NCBI RefSeq assembly: GCF_050859025.1
Contig: NZ_CP138200.1
Location: 124,001 to 188,000, forward strand
Origin: Wukongibacter sp050859025
GTDB lineage: Bacteria; Bacillota; Clostridia; Peptostreptococcales; Caminicellaceae
DNA: 64,000 nucleotides
Reading direction: 5' to 3'
Positions 8,905-17,390 of this stretch are shown in pieces. Position 1 is the stretch's first letter. Every line of letters begins with the position of its first letter. The position numbers and the translations under genes are program-made. The notes beneath the pieces were generated by a model that was given only the letters and a program-made list of their open reading frames with translations, was not told the DNA's origin and ran no database searches.

Positions 8905-10245
8905 ATGAAAAACATTAATTTTGATTATTCAAATGCATTTACAAAGAATTATGAAATTGAATATTTAAAGGCATCTGTTTTAGAGGCTCATAAAATGCTT
9001 CATGATAGGACAGGCGCAGGAAATGATTTTTTAGGCTGGATCGATTATCCAGTAAACCATGACAGAGAAGAGTTTGAAAGAATAAAAAAAGCTTCTAAAA
9101 AAATAAGAGGCAATTCCGAAGTATTCATAGTAATAGGAATAGGCGGTTCGTATTTGGGAGCAAGAGCAGCCATTGAAGCACTTTCCCATTCCTTCTATAA
9201 TATGCTGCCAAGGGATAAGAAAAATGGACCTGAGGTCTACTTTGTTGGTAATAATATAAGTGGAACCTATTTAAAACATTTATTTGATATTATTGAAGGC
9301 AAGGATATTAGCATAAATGTGATATCTAAATCAGGAACAACAACAGAGCCAGCAATTGCCTTTAGAGCTATAAAGGCTTATATGGAAGAGAAATATGGTA
9401 AAGATGGAGCAAGGGAAAGAATATATGCAACGACTGATAAGAGCAAGGGAGCTTTAAGAGAACTATCTAATAAAGAAGGATACGAGACCTTTGTTATCCC
9501 CGATGATGTAGGAGGAAGATTCTCAATATTTACTCCTGTGGGAATGCTTCCAATAGCGGTGGCAGGAATTGATATAGATAATATGCTTGAAGGGGCTAAG
9601 GCAGGAAGAGAAGAGTATATGGAGGAGGATATTGATAAAAACCCTTGTTATCAATATGCAGCTATAAGAAATGTTCTCCATAACAAAGGAAAAATGATAG
9701 AAGTTCTAGTAAACTATGAGCCGTCACTTCATTACATATCGGAATGGTGGAAGCAGCTTTATGGTGAAAGTGAGGGAAAGGATGGAAAGGGTATATTCCC
9801 AGCCGCAGTAGATTTCTCAACTGACCTTCACTCCATGGGACAATATTTACAGGATGGAAGAAGGCACCTATTTGAAACAGTTCTAAACATAGGAAGTCCA
9901 AGGGAAGATATTGAAATTGTGGAGGATGAAGCTAATCTTGATAATCTAAACTATCTAAATGGAAAAAGTATGGATTTTGTAAATAGGAATGCTTTTATTG
10001 GAACTCTTTTGGCCCATGTAGATGGAGGCGTACCGAATCTAATAATCAATGTACCTGAGATGAATGAATACTATTTTGGAAAGTTAATATATTTCTTTGA
10101 AAAGGCATGCGGAATAAGTGGATACCTTTTAGGAGTAAATCCATTCGATCAGCCTGGAGTTGAGAGCTATAAGAAAAATATGTTTGCACTTCTTGGAAAA
10201 CCTGGATTTGAATCTCTTAGGGAAGAACTTATGAAACGAATATAA
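8905..10245 (+). CDS. pgi: Glucose-6-phosphate isomerase
   Basis: Interconverts glucose 6-phosphate and fructose 6-phosphate in glycolysis/gluconeogenesis. The 446 residues match the short Bacillus-type enzyme. Visible signatures include GIGGSYLGARA, VISKSGTTTEPA (phosphate binding), GGRFSIFTPVG and the C-terminal NPFDQPGVESYKKNMF with its catalytic lysine. The start is ATG at 8905 with TTTTGGAGG upstream. It is the last gene of the glucokinase-pgi unit, closed by a strong terminator. Confidence 0.97.
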   Translation: MKNINFDYSNAFTKNYEIEYLKASVLEAHKMLHDRTGAGNDFLGWIDYPVNHDREEFERIKKASKKIRGNSEVFIVIGIGGSYLGARAAIEALSHSFYNMLPRDKKNGPEVYFVGNNISGTYLKHLFDIIEGKDISINVISKSGTTTEPAIAFRAIKAYMEEKYGKDGARERIYATTDKSKGALRELSNKEGYETFVIPDDVGGRFSIFTPVGMLPIAVAGIDIDNMLEGAKAGREEYMEEDIDKNPCYQYAAIRNVLHNKGKMIEVLVNYEPSLHYISEWWKQLYGESEGKDGKGIFPAAVDFSTDLHSMGQYLQDGRRHLFETVLNIGSPREDIEIVEDEANLDNLNYLNGKSMDFVNRNAFIGTLLAHVDGGVPNLIINVPEMNEYYFGKLIYFFEKACGISGYLLGVNPFDQPGVESYKKNMFALLGKPGFESLREELMKRI

Positions 10246-10258
10246 AAAGATAAATAAA

Positions 10259-10299
10259 AACCACTTAAAATATGAATGATAATTTTAAGTGGTTTTTCT
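10259..10299 (+). terminator. Rho-independent terminator after pgi
   Basis: Perfect 12-bp stem AACCACTTAAAA / TTTTAAGTGGTT with a 12-base loop and a TTTTT tail. Confidence 0.9.
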
Positions 10300-10337
10300 C
10301 TATTTAGAGATAAAGAATTATATTAATGTGTATAATT

Positions 10338-10433
10338 TGTGGATAAATAAAAATCCTTTCTAAACAAGTAAAAAGCTATACCATATACAAAAGCTATAAA
10401 TAGAAAAATTGAGTTGTTCACAATTTTTCCACA
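10338..10433. promoter_or_regulatory. Possible DnaA boxes
   Basis: TGTGGATAA at 10338-10346 is the exact complement of the DnaA box TTATCCACA. TTTTCCACA at 10425-10433 differs by one base. Two boxes only, in AT-rich DNA ahead of a small membrane-protein gene. Binding is inferred, not shown. Confidence 0.35.
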
Positions 10434-10623
10434 ATTCTGTCGAATATATATAGTATTTTATAATTTTATCAACAACTATATAATGTGTTTTTAAATGATA
10501 CAATCTACACGAAAAGACAAAACTAGAAGAAATAGGACAAAAGAACTAATAATTCGATGAAGGAAAAATCAAATAGATATAGAATTAAGTATAGCAAACA
10601 GAAATCAAGGGGAATGGTAATCT

Positions 10624-10812
10624 ATGGATATTTTAAAAACATCACTTAGAATAATATTTTTAGTATTGTTATGTATTCCAATTATATATTTAGAATATTA
10701 TATTATAAAAAGTACTATGTTAGATGTAATCAAGTTAAAGAAAAAGTCATCCAAATCTAATAATACCATAAATAACTATTATGGAAAAGAATATATGAAG
10801 ATTGCTAAGTAG
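10624..10812 (+). CDS. Small single-pass membrane protein, unknown
   Basis: 62-residue protein with one hydrophobic segment (about residues 8-30, rich in I/L/V/Y) followed by a basic, Asn-rich tail (KLKKKSSKSNNTINNYY). I do not recognise a family. Support for a real gene is AAGGGG about 8 bases before the ATG, a dedicated terminator directly after the stop codon, and possible DnaA boxes upstream. The positive tail suggests the C-terminus stays in the cytoplasm. Confidence 0.55.
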   Translation: MDILKTSLRIIFLVLLCIPIIYLEYYIIKSTMLDVIKLKKKSSKSNNTINNYYGKEYMKIAK

Positions 10813-10845
10813 TCTACATTGATTATTATGTAGATTATTTTTTTT
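10811..10845 (+). terminator. Rho-independent terminator
   Basis: Stem GTCTACAT / ATGTAGAT followed by TATTTTTTTT, overlapping the stop codon of the 62-residue membrane protein. Confidence 0.8.
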
Positions 10846-10925
10846 GAGGTTATAAAAAAACAACCAATTATTTTGAATATGCAAGACTATATCCAGATAT
10901 GGGAAACGGAGGAACTTCGTTTTTA

Positions 10926-10954
10926 TTGTAATTATTAAGGAATAATGATAATAT
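10926..10954 (+). promoter_or_regulatory. Sigma-A type promoter
   Basis: TTGTAA, 17-bp spacer, TAATAT, ending 31 bp before the ATG at 10986. Confidence 0.55.
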
Positions 10955-10985
10955 GGTATTATCAAATTAAGTAGGGAGTTTTTTT

Positions 10986-11504
10986 ATGTCACCGATACTT
11001 AAACAAACTGTAAGGAGAAAGAATATAAGTTTTTGGAAAATATTAGCTATGATTGTTATATCAGTTGTAATAACGAATGTAGCTATTGATTTTTTTAGCA
11101 GATATGGAGCTTCATCTGGAAGTATAGCAGCATTAGTTTCTCTTTTATTATGTACTGCTATTTGTGGAAGGATATTATATAAAAACTTATCTTATTATAA
11201 TTATAGAATAATTGAAGATGAACTGATGGTAGAAAGGGTTATAGGAAGATCAAATCATATATTTTTTCATATAAAGCCGAAGGATATTAAATATATAAAG
11301 CCATATCATGAAATAGAGGAGTATAATAAAGAAACAAAAGAATACAAATTTGTGGTAGATGGTAACAAAGCTAATTGGTATGTAGTGGAATTCTTAAAAG
11401 ATGATAATTTATGCAGAGTAATATTAGAGCCTAATGATGCTTTTTTAAGTGCATTAAATCGTAACTTGGAAAGAGTGGGGAATGATAGAGTTATTAGCTC
11501 TTAG
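10986..11504 (+). CDS. Membrane protein with cytoplasmic C-terminal domain, unknown
   Basis: 172 residues: a basic N-terminus, two hydrophobic segments (about 18-38 and 45-65), then a soluble domain of about 100 residues with alternating strands (RIIEDELMVERVIG, KYIKPYHEI, WYVVEFLKDDNLCRVILEPND). The two-helix plus beta-domain layout recalls bacterial PH-like (YdbT/YvbH-type) membrane proteins, but this is only a topology-level impression. The start is ATG at 10986 with AGGGAG upstream and its own promoter. Monocistronic. Confidence 0.6.
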   Translation: MSPILKQTVRRKNISFWKILAMIVISVVITNVAIDFFSRYGASSGSIAALVSLLLCTAICGRILYKNLSYYNYRIIEDELMVERVIGRSNHIFFHIKPKDIKYIKPYHEIEEYNKETKEYKFVVDGNKANWYVVEFLKDDNLCRVILEPNDAFLSALNRNLERVGNDRVISS

Positions 11505-11529
11505 ATGAGGAAATTTCAGAAATTTAACT

Positions 11530-11655
11530 TGTCTAGATTGCATATGCAAATATCATCCCTAATTTAATAATTTAAAATATAGCATATTAGCTCTAGGACT
11601 TTTAAGACCATATGCAGTAGCAAGTTTTTTAGGATAGTAATTATGCAATTTGCTC
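11530..11655. repeat. Family E palindromic repeat, copy 2
   Basis: The right end AATTATGCAATTTGCTC (11639-11655) is the exact complement of the left end of copy 1 at 4403. The left arm (TCTAGATTGCATATG) is decayed. The inner CTCTAGGACTTTTAAG matches the inside of copy 1 in inverted form. Confidence 0.55.
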
Positions 11656-11693
11656 AGATAAATAACTTTTACAATTAGGGAAACAATGGGATA

Positions 11694-11728
11694 AAAAAAG
11701 GGGTTATTAGCTTATAAGCTAATAACCC
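11694..11728 (-). terminator. Rho-independent terminator of the 55-residue gene
   Basis: Perfect palindrome GGGTTATTAGCTTA / TAAGCTAATAACCC (11701-11728). On the minus strand it is followed by a run of T, placed 10 bp after the stop codon at 11739. Confidence 0.85.
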
Positions 11729-11738
11729 TATAATCATA

Positions 11739-11906
11739 TTATATCTTCAATTGTAAATCGTCAGTTTTTTTGGTAAACTCTTCTCTGACTGCCTTTATGT
11801 CATTTTCGCTTATATCAAATAAATAAGCAATCTCTGAGTCGCTTTTGTAGGCAGAATATATATAAATAAAATCTTTTAAAGTAGTTATTGGAGTATAACC
11901 TTTCAT
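11739..11906 (-). CDS. 55-residue HTH-like small protein
   Basis: Short gene found by reading the minus strand. It starts MKGYTPITTLKDFIYIYS and contains DSEIAYLFDISENDIKAV, which has the spacing of a helix-turn-helix (helix, turn at FDIS, second helix NDIKAVREEF). The ribosome site is AAAGGAGGG seven bases before ATG (complement of 11904-11906), and a perfect terminator follows, so expression is likely. I do not recognise the family. It could be a tiny DNA-binding regulator of the neighbouring decarboxylase-tmk operon, which is divergently oriented, but that role is inference only. Confidence 0.65.
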   Translation of the reverse strand: MKGYTPITTLKDFIYIYSAYKSDSEIAYLFDISENDIKAVREEFTKKTDDLQLKI

Positions 11907-12183
11907 TTACACCCTCCTTTAAGATATAATTAGAACAGATAAAAAAACGATGCAACGATGCTAAGACTATATATAGATTTCATTTAGTAAAAGATAATTT
12001 ATAGGTATCCCAATACTTAAGGAATTTTGGCATATATAAATTAATATTTTTATTTGAATTTCTACAGTATGATTGTAAATATGAAAGGATTGTTGTATAT
12101 ATTAAGATTATTCCCAAATCTTGCAAAAAAATTGCAATATTTTAAAATATTTACCAAACAATCTGAAAGGAAGGGAAAATTTA

Positions 12184-13626
12184 TTGAAAAGGCCCATAAT
12201 ATTTAACGAATTATCAAAGCTTTCAAAAAGAAATATGGTTTCGTTTCATGTGCCGGGACATAAAAATGGAAAAATTTTTGAAAAATATAGTCTAGAGATT
12301 AATAACAACATTGGTCAATTTGATATAACAGAAATACCAGGATCGGATAATTTACATGCTCCCGAGGGGATAATAAAGGAGGCACAGGAACGAGCTAAGT
12401 CCTTTTATGGAGGAGATCATACCTTCTTCCTAATAAATGGCACTACATGCGGTATTGTATCTATGATAATGTCTGTGACAAATCCAGGTGACAAGATAAT
12501 AGTACAAAGAGATTGTCATAGATCAGTTATTAGTGGAATGATACTTGGAGGTATAGTTCCGGCCTATGTTAAGCCACAGGTGAATTCAAGTTTATTATTA
12601 AGTATGGCTCTTACACCTGATTCTATTGAAAAAGCCATTAAGGAAAACCCTGATGCAAAGGCAGTTATTATAACATATCCGAATTACTATGGAATATGTA
12701 GCGATATAGAGAAAATAGTTGATATAGTACATAAGTACAATAAAATATTAATAGTAGATGAAGCTCATGGTGCCCATCTTAAATTAAGTGATAAGCTGCC
12801 CATATCGGCTTTAGATGCAGGTGCGGATATGGTTGTACAGAGTACCCATAAGACATTACCTTCATTTACTCAAAGCTCTATGCTGCATGTGAAGGGGAAA
12901 AGAGTAGATATTGATAAGTTAAAAACTATGCTAGCATTAAACCAAAGCAGCAGTCCATCCTATTTGCTTATGGGATCATTGGATATGGCTATGACTATAT
13001 TAGCCCAAGAAGGAAATTTTTTAATGGAGAAGCTTATTGAAAATATTAATGATTTTACAAAAGAAATTGAAGAAATAGAAGGATTAAGTCTAGTTTCTAA
13101 AGAATTTATAGGGAAATATGGTGTAAAGGATATAGATGTAACTAAACTGACTCTTAATATGGGAAGTTTAGGTATAGAGGGCACTAGGCTGGAAGAAATT
13201 TTAAGGAAGAAGTACAATATACAGGTTGAAATGGCCGATATATATAATATATTAGCAGTTTCATCCATAGCAAATGATAGGAATGATTTTAGTAGGTTTT
13301 CTAGGGCATTAAAAGCAATACATGATGATAAAAAAATTCCACATAGGAAGGTTGAGCTTCCAGAGTTTAGCTTTGGAATACCTAAAATGGAGGTTTTGCC
13401 TAGGGCTGCTGTGTACAGTGAGAAAAAGAGCGTACAATTTATAAAAAGCTGTGGAAGAATTAGTGGAGAATATATTATACCATATCCACCAGGCATTCCT
13501 CTTATTTGTCCTGGCGAGGTAATTAGTGAAGAGGTAATTAAATACGTACAGACCTTAAAGAATTTAGGAATAAGTGTAATTGGAACAAGTGATGAATCTT
13601 TAAATACTATAAAAGTAATAGAATAG
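12184..13626 (+). CDS. Orn/Lys/Arg decarboxylase family protein (YaaO-like)
   Basis: PLP-dependent fold-type I decarboxylase of about 480 residues, of the class that makes cadaverine, agmatine or putrescine. Seen: SFHVPGHKNG near the N-terminus, GTTCGI, VDEAHGAHL and the PLP-lysine region QSTHKTLPSFTQ, then a C-terminal PYPPGIPLICPGE. Start chosen at TTG 12184, because AAAGGAAGGG precedes it at good spacing. An upstream in-frame start would add a poorly supported extension. It sits directly ahead of tmk as yaaO does in Bacillus. The substrate (Lys versus Arg) cannot be decided here. Confidence 0.88.
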   Translation: MKRPIIFNELSKLSKRNMVSFHVPGHKNGKIFEKYSLEINNNIGQFDITEIPGSDNLHAPEGIIKEAQERAKSFYGGDHTFFLINGTTCGIVSMIMSVTNPGDKIIVQRDCHRSVISGMILGGIVPAYVKPQVNSSLLLSMALTPDSIEKAIKENPDAKAVIITYPNYYGICSDIEKIVDIVHKYNKILIVDEAHGAHLKLSDKLPISALDAGADMVVQSTHKTLPSFTQSSMLHVKGKRVDIDKLKTMLALNQSSSPSYLLMGSLDMAMTILAQEGNFLMEKLIENINDFTKEIEEIEGLSLVSKEFIGKYGVKDIDVTKLTLNMGSLGIEGTRLEEILRKKYNIQVEMADIYNILAVSSIANDRNDFSRFSRALKAIHDDKKIPHRKVELPEFSFGIPKMEVLPRAAVYSEKKSVQFIKSCGRISGEYIIPYPPGIPLICPGEVISEEVIKYVQTLKNLGISVIGTSDESLNTIKVIE

Positions 13627-13639
13627 AGAGAGGGATATT

Positions 13640-14263
13640 ATGAAGGGAATATTCATAACCTTTGAAGGGCCAGATGGATCAGGAAAAACTACACAGATAA
13701 AGCTATTAGAAAAGTATTTTAAAGAGAAGGGTTATGATATACTAATCACCAGAGAACCTGGAGGAACTAATATAAGTGAACAAATTCGATCCGTTATATT
13801 GGATAAAAAGAACATAGAAATGGATAATGTAACAGAAGCATTACTTTATGCGGCTTCAAGAGCACAGCATGTTGCAGAGCTTATAAAGCCTGCCCTCTTA
13901 GAAGGAAAAGCTATAATATGTGATAGATTTGTAGATTCAAGTATAGTATACCAAGGTATAGGAAGAAACCTAGGAATTGATTTTGTTAAGAAAATTAATG
14001 ACATGGCTACTAGAGGTACACAGCCACATATCACCTTCCTTATGAAGGTTTCTCCAAAGATTGGACTCAGTAGGAAATTATCAACTGATGAATGTAACAG
14101 ACTAGACATGGAGAAACTTGATTTTCATAATCATGTTTATAGGGGATATCTTGAGCTTGAAAAGTTATACCCTGAAAGAATAATAGGTATAGATGCCAGT
14201 AATTCAATTGAAGAAGTTCATAGAGATATAATCAACATTGTTAGTAAAAGCTTAAAAATATAG
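13640..14263 (+). CDS. tmk: Thymidylate kinase
   Basis: Phosphorylates dTMP to dTDP. The P-loop GPDGSGKT is at residues 10-17, the substrate site is REPGGT and the DRFVDSSIVYQG motif follows. 207 residues, as expected. It starts 13 bp after the decarboxylase with AGAGAGGG upstream, so cotranscription is likely. This is the second member of the conserved tmk-darA-holB-ricT series. Confidence 0.96.
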   Translation: MKGIFITFEGPDGSGKTTQIKLLEKYFKEKGYDILITREPGGTNISEQIRSVILDKKNIEMDNVTEALLYAASRAQHVAELIKPALLEGKAIICDRFVDSSIVYQGIGRNLGIDFVKKINDMATRGTQPHITFLMKVSPKIGLSRKLSTDECNRLDMEKLDFHNHVYRGYLELEKLYPERIIGIDASNSIEEVHRDIINIVSKSLKI

Positions 14264-14265
14264 TA

Positions 14266-14368
14266 GAGATAAACAACTTTAAGTTTTGATAAATTTCAAA
14301 TGGAAAATTTAGAAGTGCTTATTATTTTATTTGAAATTTATTCTAATTGTCAATATTGTTTACCTATA
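14266..14368. repeat. Family C MITE-like repeat
   Basis: Between tmk and darA, about 100 bp. AACAACTTTAAGTTTTGATAAATTT on the left mirrors AAATTTATTCTAATTGTCAATATTGTT on the right. It lies inside a conserved operon. Confidence 0.55.
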
Positions 14369-14422
14369 ATAAGTAAATTTCACAAAGATCTTTATTAGAG
14401 TGATAAAGAAAGGGGAATGGAA

Positions 14423-14749
14423 ATGAAACTTGTTATCGCTATAGTCCATGATGAGGATTCTCATAGACTACTTGAGAAATTAACAGAAGCTAATTTTGGA
14501 GTTACAAAGCTGGCCTCAACAGGTGGCTTTTTAAGATCTGGAAATACGACTCTTTTAGTAGGAGTTGAAAAAGAAAAGACTGATGAAGTAATAGCTATAA
14601 TAAAAGATGTATGTAAAACTCGAAAGGAAATAACAACGACATCTCCAATGATAGCAGATAATTCTAATTATATACCTATACCTATTGAAGTAGTAGTTGG
14701 AGGAGCTACAATATTTGTTGTCGACATAGAGCGATTTGAAAAGGTATAA
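14423..14749 (+). CDS. darA: Cyclic-di-AMP receptor DarA/PstA (DUF970)
   Basis: Small PII-like homotrimeric protein that binds the second messenger c-di-AMP. The 108 residues include the family-typical KLASTGGFLRSGNTTLLVGVE and IPIEVVVGGATIFVVDIE. Start chosen at ATG 14423 rather than ATG 14417, since the AAAGGGG ribosome site ends one base before the latter. Position after tmk matches Bacillus yaaQ. The yaaR gene that normally follows is absent here. Confidence 0.93.
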   Translation: MKLVIAIVHDEDSHRLLEKLTEANFGVTKLASTGGFLRSGNTTLLVGVEKEKTDEVIAIIKDVCKTRKEITTTSPMIADNSNYIPIPIEVVVGGATIFVVDIERFEKV

Positions 14750-14763
14750 GGAATTATAGCTTG

Positions 14764-14830
14764 CGAGGTACAGAGGTAAGTGTGTTAAAAATAGAAAGAA
14801 TTCTTTTATGCACCCAGTCCTTGTACCTCG
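14764..14830. repeat. Family F palindrome, copy 2
   Basis: Perfect 9-bp arms CGAGGTACA / TGTACCTCG around about 49 bp. The layout (AAGTGTGTTAA ... TTATGCACC) is shared with copies at 4059 and, weakly, 62203. Confidence 0.5.
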
Positions 14831-14848
14831 TACGTATAGTACGCTTTA

Positions 14849-14955
14849 TATATAGAAATCGCAATAAATCTTTTACATTTTGATTCCTTGAAAAGCCTTG
14901 AAACGTTGGCTATTCAAGAATTTAAAATGTAGATTTATAAGTGCGTTCTATATAG
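14849..14955. repeat. Family A MITE-like repeat, copy 1
   Basis: 107 bp running from TATAGAAATCGCAATAAATC to GATTTATAAGTGCGTTCTAT. The halves are imperfect inverted repeats pivoting on GAAACGTTGGC. Near-identical copies lie at 29493, 41001, 51793 and (inverted) 62062. Confidence 0.85.
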
Positions 14956-15027
14956 TTAAAAAATAAGCTATATATTTTGAAAAGAAACCTTAGAGTATTG
15001 GCACTATATTAGAAAGGAATATAAACT

Positions 15028-16008
15028 ATGGGCTTTGAAAAAATCATAGGACACGATAAGATAATAAGCTTTCTCAAAACAGCAATAAAAAATGATAAGC
15101 TTGCCCATGCATATATTTTAGAGGGACAAGAAGGAGTAGGCAAGAAACTGATAGCAATAGAGTTTGCAAAGGCCGTAAACTGTAAAAATGGAACCCTAGG
15201 TTGTGAAACCTGTTCTTCCTGTGTAAAAGTAAATAACGATAATCATCCTGATATATATATAATAAAGCCTGATGGTAATAGCATAAAGAATAAGCAAATT
15301 GAAGAGTTTCAAAACAATATTCTTTTAAAACCCTACGAAAGTAGTAAAAAAATATTTATTATAGAATCCGCAGATACTATGACTGTAAGTGCACAAAATA
15401 GATTACTAAAGATATTAGAAGAACCACCAAGCTATGGTATAATTATTCTTATTGCCCAAAATTCTCATAGTCTTCTTCCTACTATAAGATCTAGAAGTCA
15501 AACAATAAAATTTAATAAAATCTCAAAAAAGTTAATAGAAGAGTATCTTATTGAAAACTATAATATTAAAGATATAGATTTAGCTATATTTTCAGGATTT
15601 TCTGACGGATCATTAGGAAAGGCAATTAACCTTTATGAATCTGAGGAATTTAAAAATAGAAGAGAGACAACTATAGATATAATTGATGAGATAATAAAAG
15701 GAGATAAATTAAAGCTTTTAGATTATGTAGACTTTTTTGAAAAGAATAAAGAGTATATCAGTGAAATATTAGACTTTTTTACGATTTGGTTTAGAGACTT
15801 ATTATTATTAGCAGAGACTGAAGAAAATAGATACTTATTTAATGTAGATAAAATAGATATTTTAAAAAACCATGTAAATACAATATCATATAAATCTATT
15901 TCAAAATCTATAGGTATAGTAGGAAAAACCAGAAAAAACATAGATGCAAATGTGAATTTTGGTCTAAGCATTGAGACGATGCTCTTGAATTTACAGGAGG
16001 CGGTATAA
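15028..16008 (+). CDS. holB: DNA polymerase III subunit delta'
   Basis: Clamp-loader subunit of the replicative polymerase. P-loop-like EGQEGVGKK lies at 32-40, the zinc-binding cysteines C52, C59, C62, C65 follow, and the KLLKILEEPP sequence with SRSQ sensor region is family-typical. 326 residues. The start is ATG at 15028 with AGAAAGG upstream. The stop codon is 2 bases from the start of ricT, so translation is coupled. Confidence 0.93.
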   Translation: MGFEKIIGHDKIISFLKTAIKNDKLAHAYILEGQEGVGKKLIAIEFAKAVNCKNGTLGCETCSSCVKVNNDNHPDIYIIKPDGNSIKNKQIEEFQNNILLKPYESSKKIFIIESADTMTVSAQNRLLKILEEPPSYGIIILIAQNSHSLLPTIRSRSQTIKFNKISKKLIEEYLIENYNIKDIDLAIFSGFSDGSLGKAINLYESEEFKNRRETTIDIIDEIIKGDKLKLLDYVDFFEKNKEYISEILDFFTIWFRDLLLLAETEENRYLFNVDKIDILKNHVNTISYKSISKSIGIVGKTRKNIDANVNFGLSIETMLLNLQEAV

Positions 16009-16010
16009 TC

Positions 16011-16904
16011 ATGGTAAAAGTTATTGGAGTAAGATTTAAAAAGGCAGGAAAAATATATTATTTTGATCCCGATGACATAGATGTGCAAAAGGACCAAAAT
16101 GTTATTGTTGAAACGGCTAGAGGTGTAGAGTTTGGAGAGGTAGTGGTGGGCTCAAAGGAAATCGCGGAGGAAGAGATTGTTGCTCCTCTAAAAAAAGTAT
16201 TAAGAATTGCTACTCTAGAAGATGAAATTATAAATAAGGAAAATAAAGAGAAGCAGACAAAGGCATTTGAAATATGCATAGAAAAAATAGAAGAGCATGG
16301 TCTTGAAATGAAGCTTATAGATGTAGAGTATACCTTTGATAACAATAAAGTTATATTTTATTTTACAGCAGATGGTAGAGTAGATTTTAGAGAACTAGTT
16401 AAAGATTTAGCATCTATATTTAGAACACGAATAGAGCTTAGACAGATTGGTGTTAGAGATGAAGCAAAGATGATAGGTGGAATAGGTCCTTGTGGAGTTA
16501 GTTTATGTTGTTCAACATGGCTTGGTGAATTTGATCCTGTTTCAATAAAAATGGCTAAGGAGCAAAATCTATCACTTAACCCTACAAAGATTTCTGGAAT
16601 TTGCGGCAGACTTATGTGTTGTCTAAGATATGAGTATGAAAGTTACACTCATTTAAGAAAGGGATTACCTAGCCAAGGAGAAAGGGTACTTACTCCTGAA
16701 GGCCCGGGTATTGTTATAAATAATAATGTATTACTTGAATCTGTTAAAGTTAGATTAATAGTTAAGGAAGATAAGGCAAAAAATATTATGAATCTAAGTG
16801 ATGATATTCTTATATTCCATAAAAAAGATGTAAAAAGAATAAATGAGCCAAAGGTTGTAAAAGAGGAAGTAATAGATCATGAGATAAAAGAGCTAGAGGA
16901 CTAA
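16011..16904 (+). CDS. ricT: PSP1 domain protein RicT (YaaT)
   Basis: 297-residue PSP1-family protein. In Bacillus RicT acts with RicA and RicF as an Fe-S complex affecting RNA maturation (RNase Y), sporulation and competence. The cysteine-rich core is visible (GPCGVSLCCSTWL and GICGRLMCCLRYE). The ribosome site GGAGG lies inside the end of holB. The yabA gene that follows in Bacillus is not present; a ferredoxin gene follows instead. Confidence 0.93.
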   Translation: MVKVIGVRFKKAGKIYYFDPDDIDVQKDQNVIVETARGVEFGEVVVGSKEIAEEEIVAPLKKVLRIATLEDEIINKENKEKQTKAFEICIEKIEEHGLEMKLIDVEYTFDNNKVIFYFTADGRVDFRELVKDLASIFRTRIELRQIGVRDEAKMIGGIGPCGVSLCCSTWLGEFDPVSIKMAKEQNLSLNPTKISGICGRLMCCLRYEYESYTHLRKGLPSQGERVLTPEGPGIVINNNVLLESVKVRLIVKEDKAKNIMNLSDDILIFHKKDVKRINEPKVVKEEVIDHEIKELED

Positions 16905-17075
16905 GAGCTAGAAAGCTTTTCATAAGGACTTATAACAAACATATAGTGTAAATTATATATAGAGAGTTTATTAATTTATAATTTCTTATATATTATAAAA
17001 AATAATAAAAAACAACCTAAGTGGATATAATCTAATAAGAAAGCAAAAGATTATATTTCGGAGGTGAAATAAATT

Positions 17076-17246
17076 ATGGCATATTTTATAAATGACAGCT
17101 GCATCAGCTGTGGTGCATGTGAGCCAGAATGCCCTGTTGATGTAATTAGTGCTGGTGACGATAAATATGTTATTGACGCATCTGGATGTATTGACTGCGG
17201 AGCTTGTGCTAACGTATGCCCCGTAGATGCTCCACATCCTGAATAA
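17076..17246 (+). CDS. 2[4Fe-4S] ferredoxin, 56 residues
   Basis: Classic clostridial ferredoxin. Two cluster motifs C9-x2-C12-x2-C15-x3-C19-P and C38-x2-C41-x2-C44-x3-C48-P are complete, giving two low-potential [4Fe-4S] clusters. The start is ATG at 17076, preceded by CGGAGGTGAAATAAATT (GGAGG spacing about 9). It is monocistronic, closed by a terminator at 17254. It is the likely soluble low-potential electron carrier for pyruvate oxidation and for bifurcating enzymes such as the complex at 42.3-48.2 kb (that link is inferred). Confidence 0.95.
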   Translation: MAYFINDSCISCGACEPECPVDVISAGDDKYVIDASGCIDCGACANVCPVDAPHPE

Positions 17247-17253
17247 TAAGAGG

Positions 17254-17277
17254 GACCCTGATGAAGGGTCTTTTTTT
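17254..17277 (+). terminator. Rho-independent terminator after ferredoxin
   Basis: Stem GACCCT / AGGGTC with a 5-base loop and seven T. Confidence 0.85.
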
Positions 17278-17390
17278 AATCTGATAATTAAGATTCATTG
17301 AAAATAAATCTTGAATATTATTTCAAATAATATATATTAGAGATAAATGGACTTAAAAGAGCTAGTAAAACTTTTTTGGAGATGATTAAA

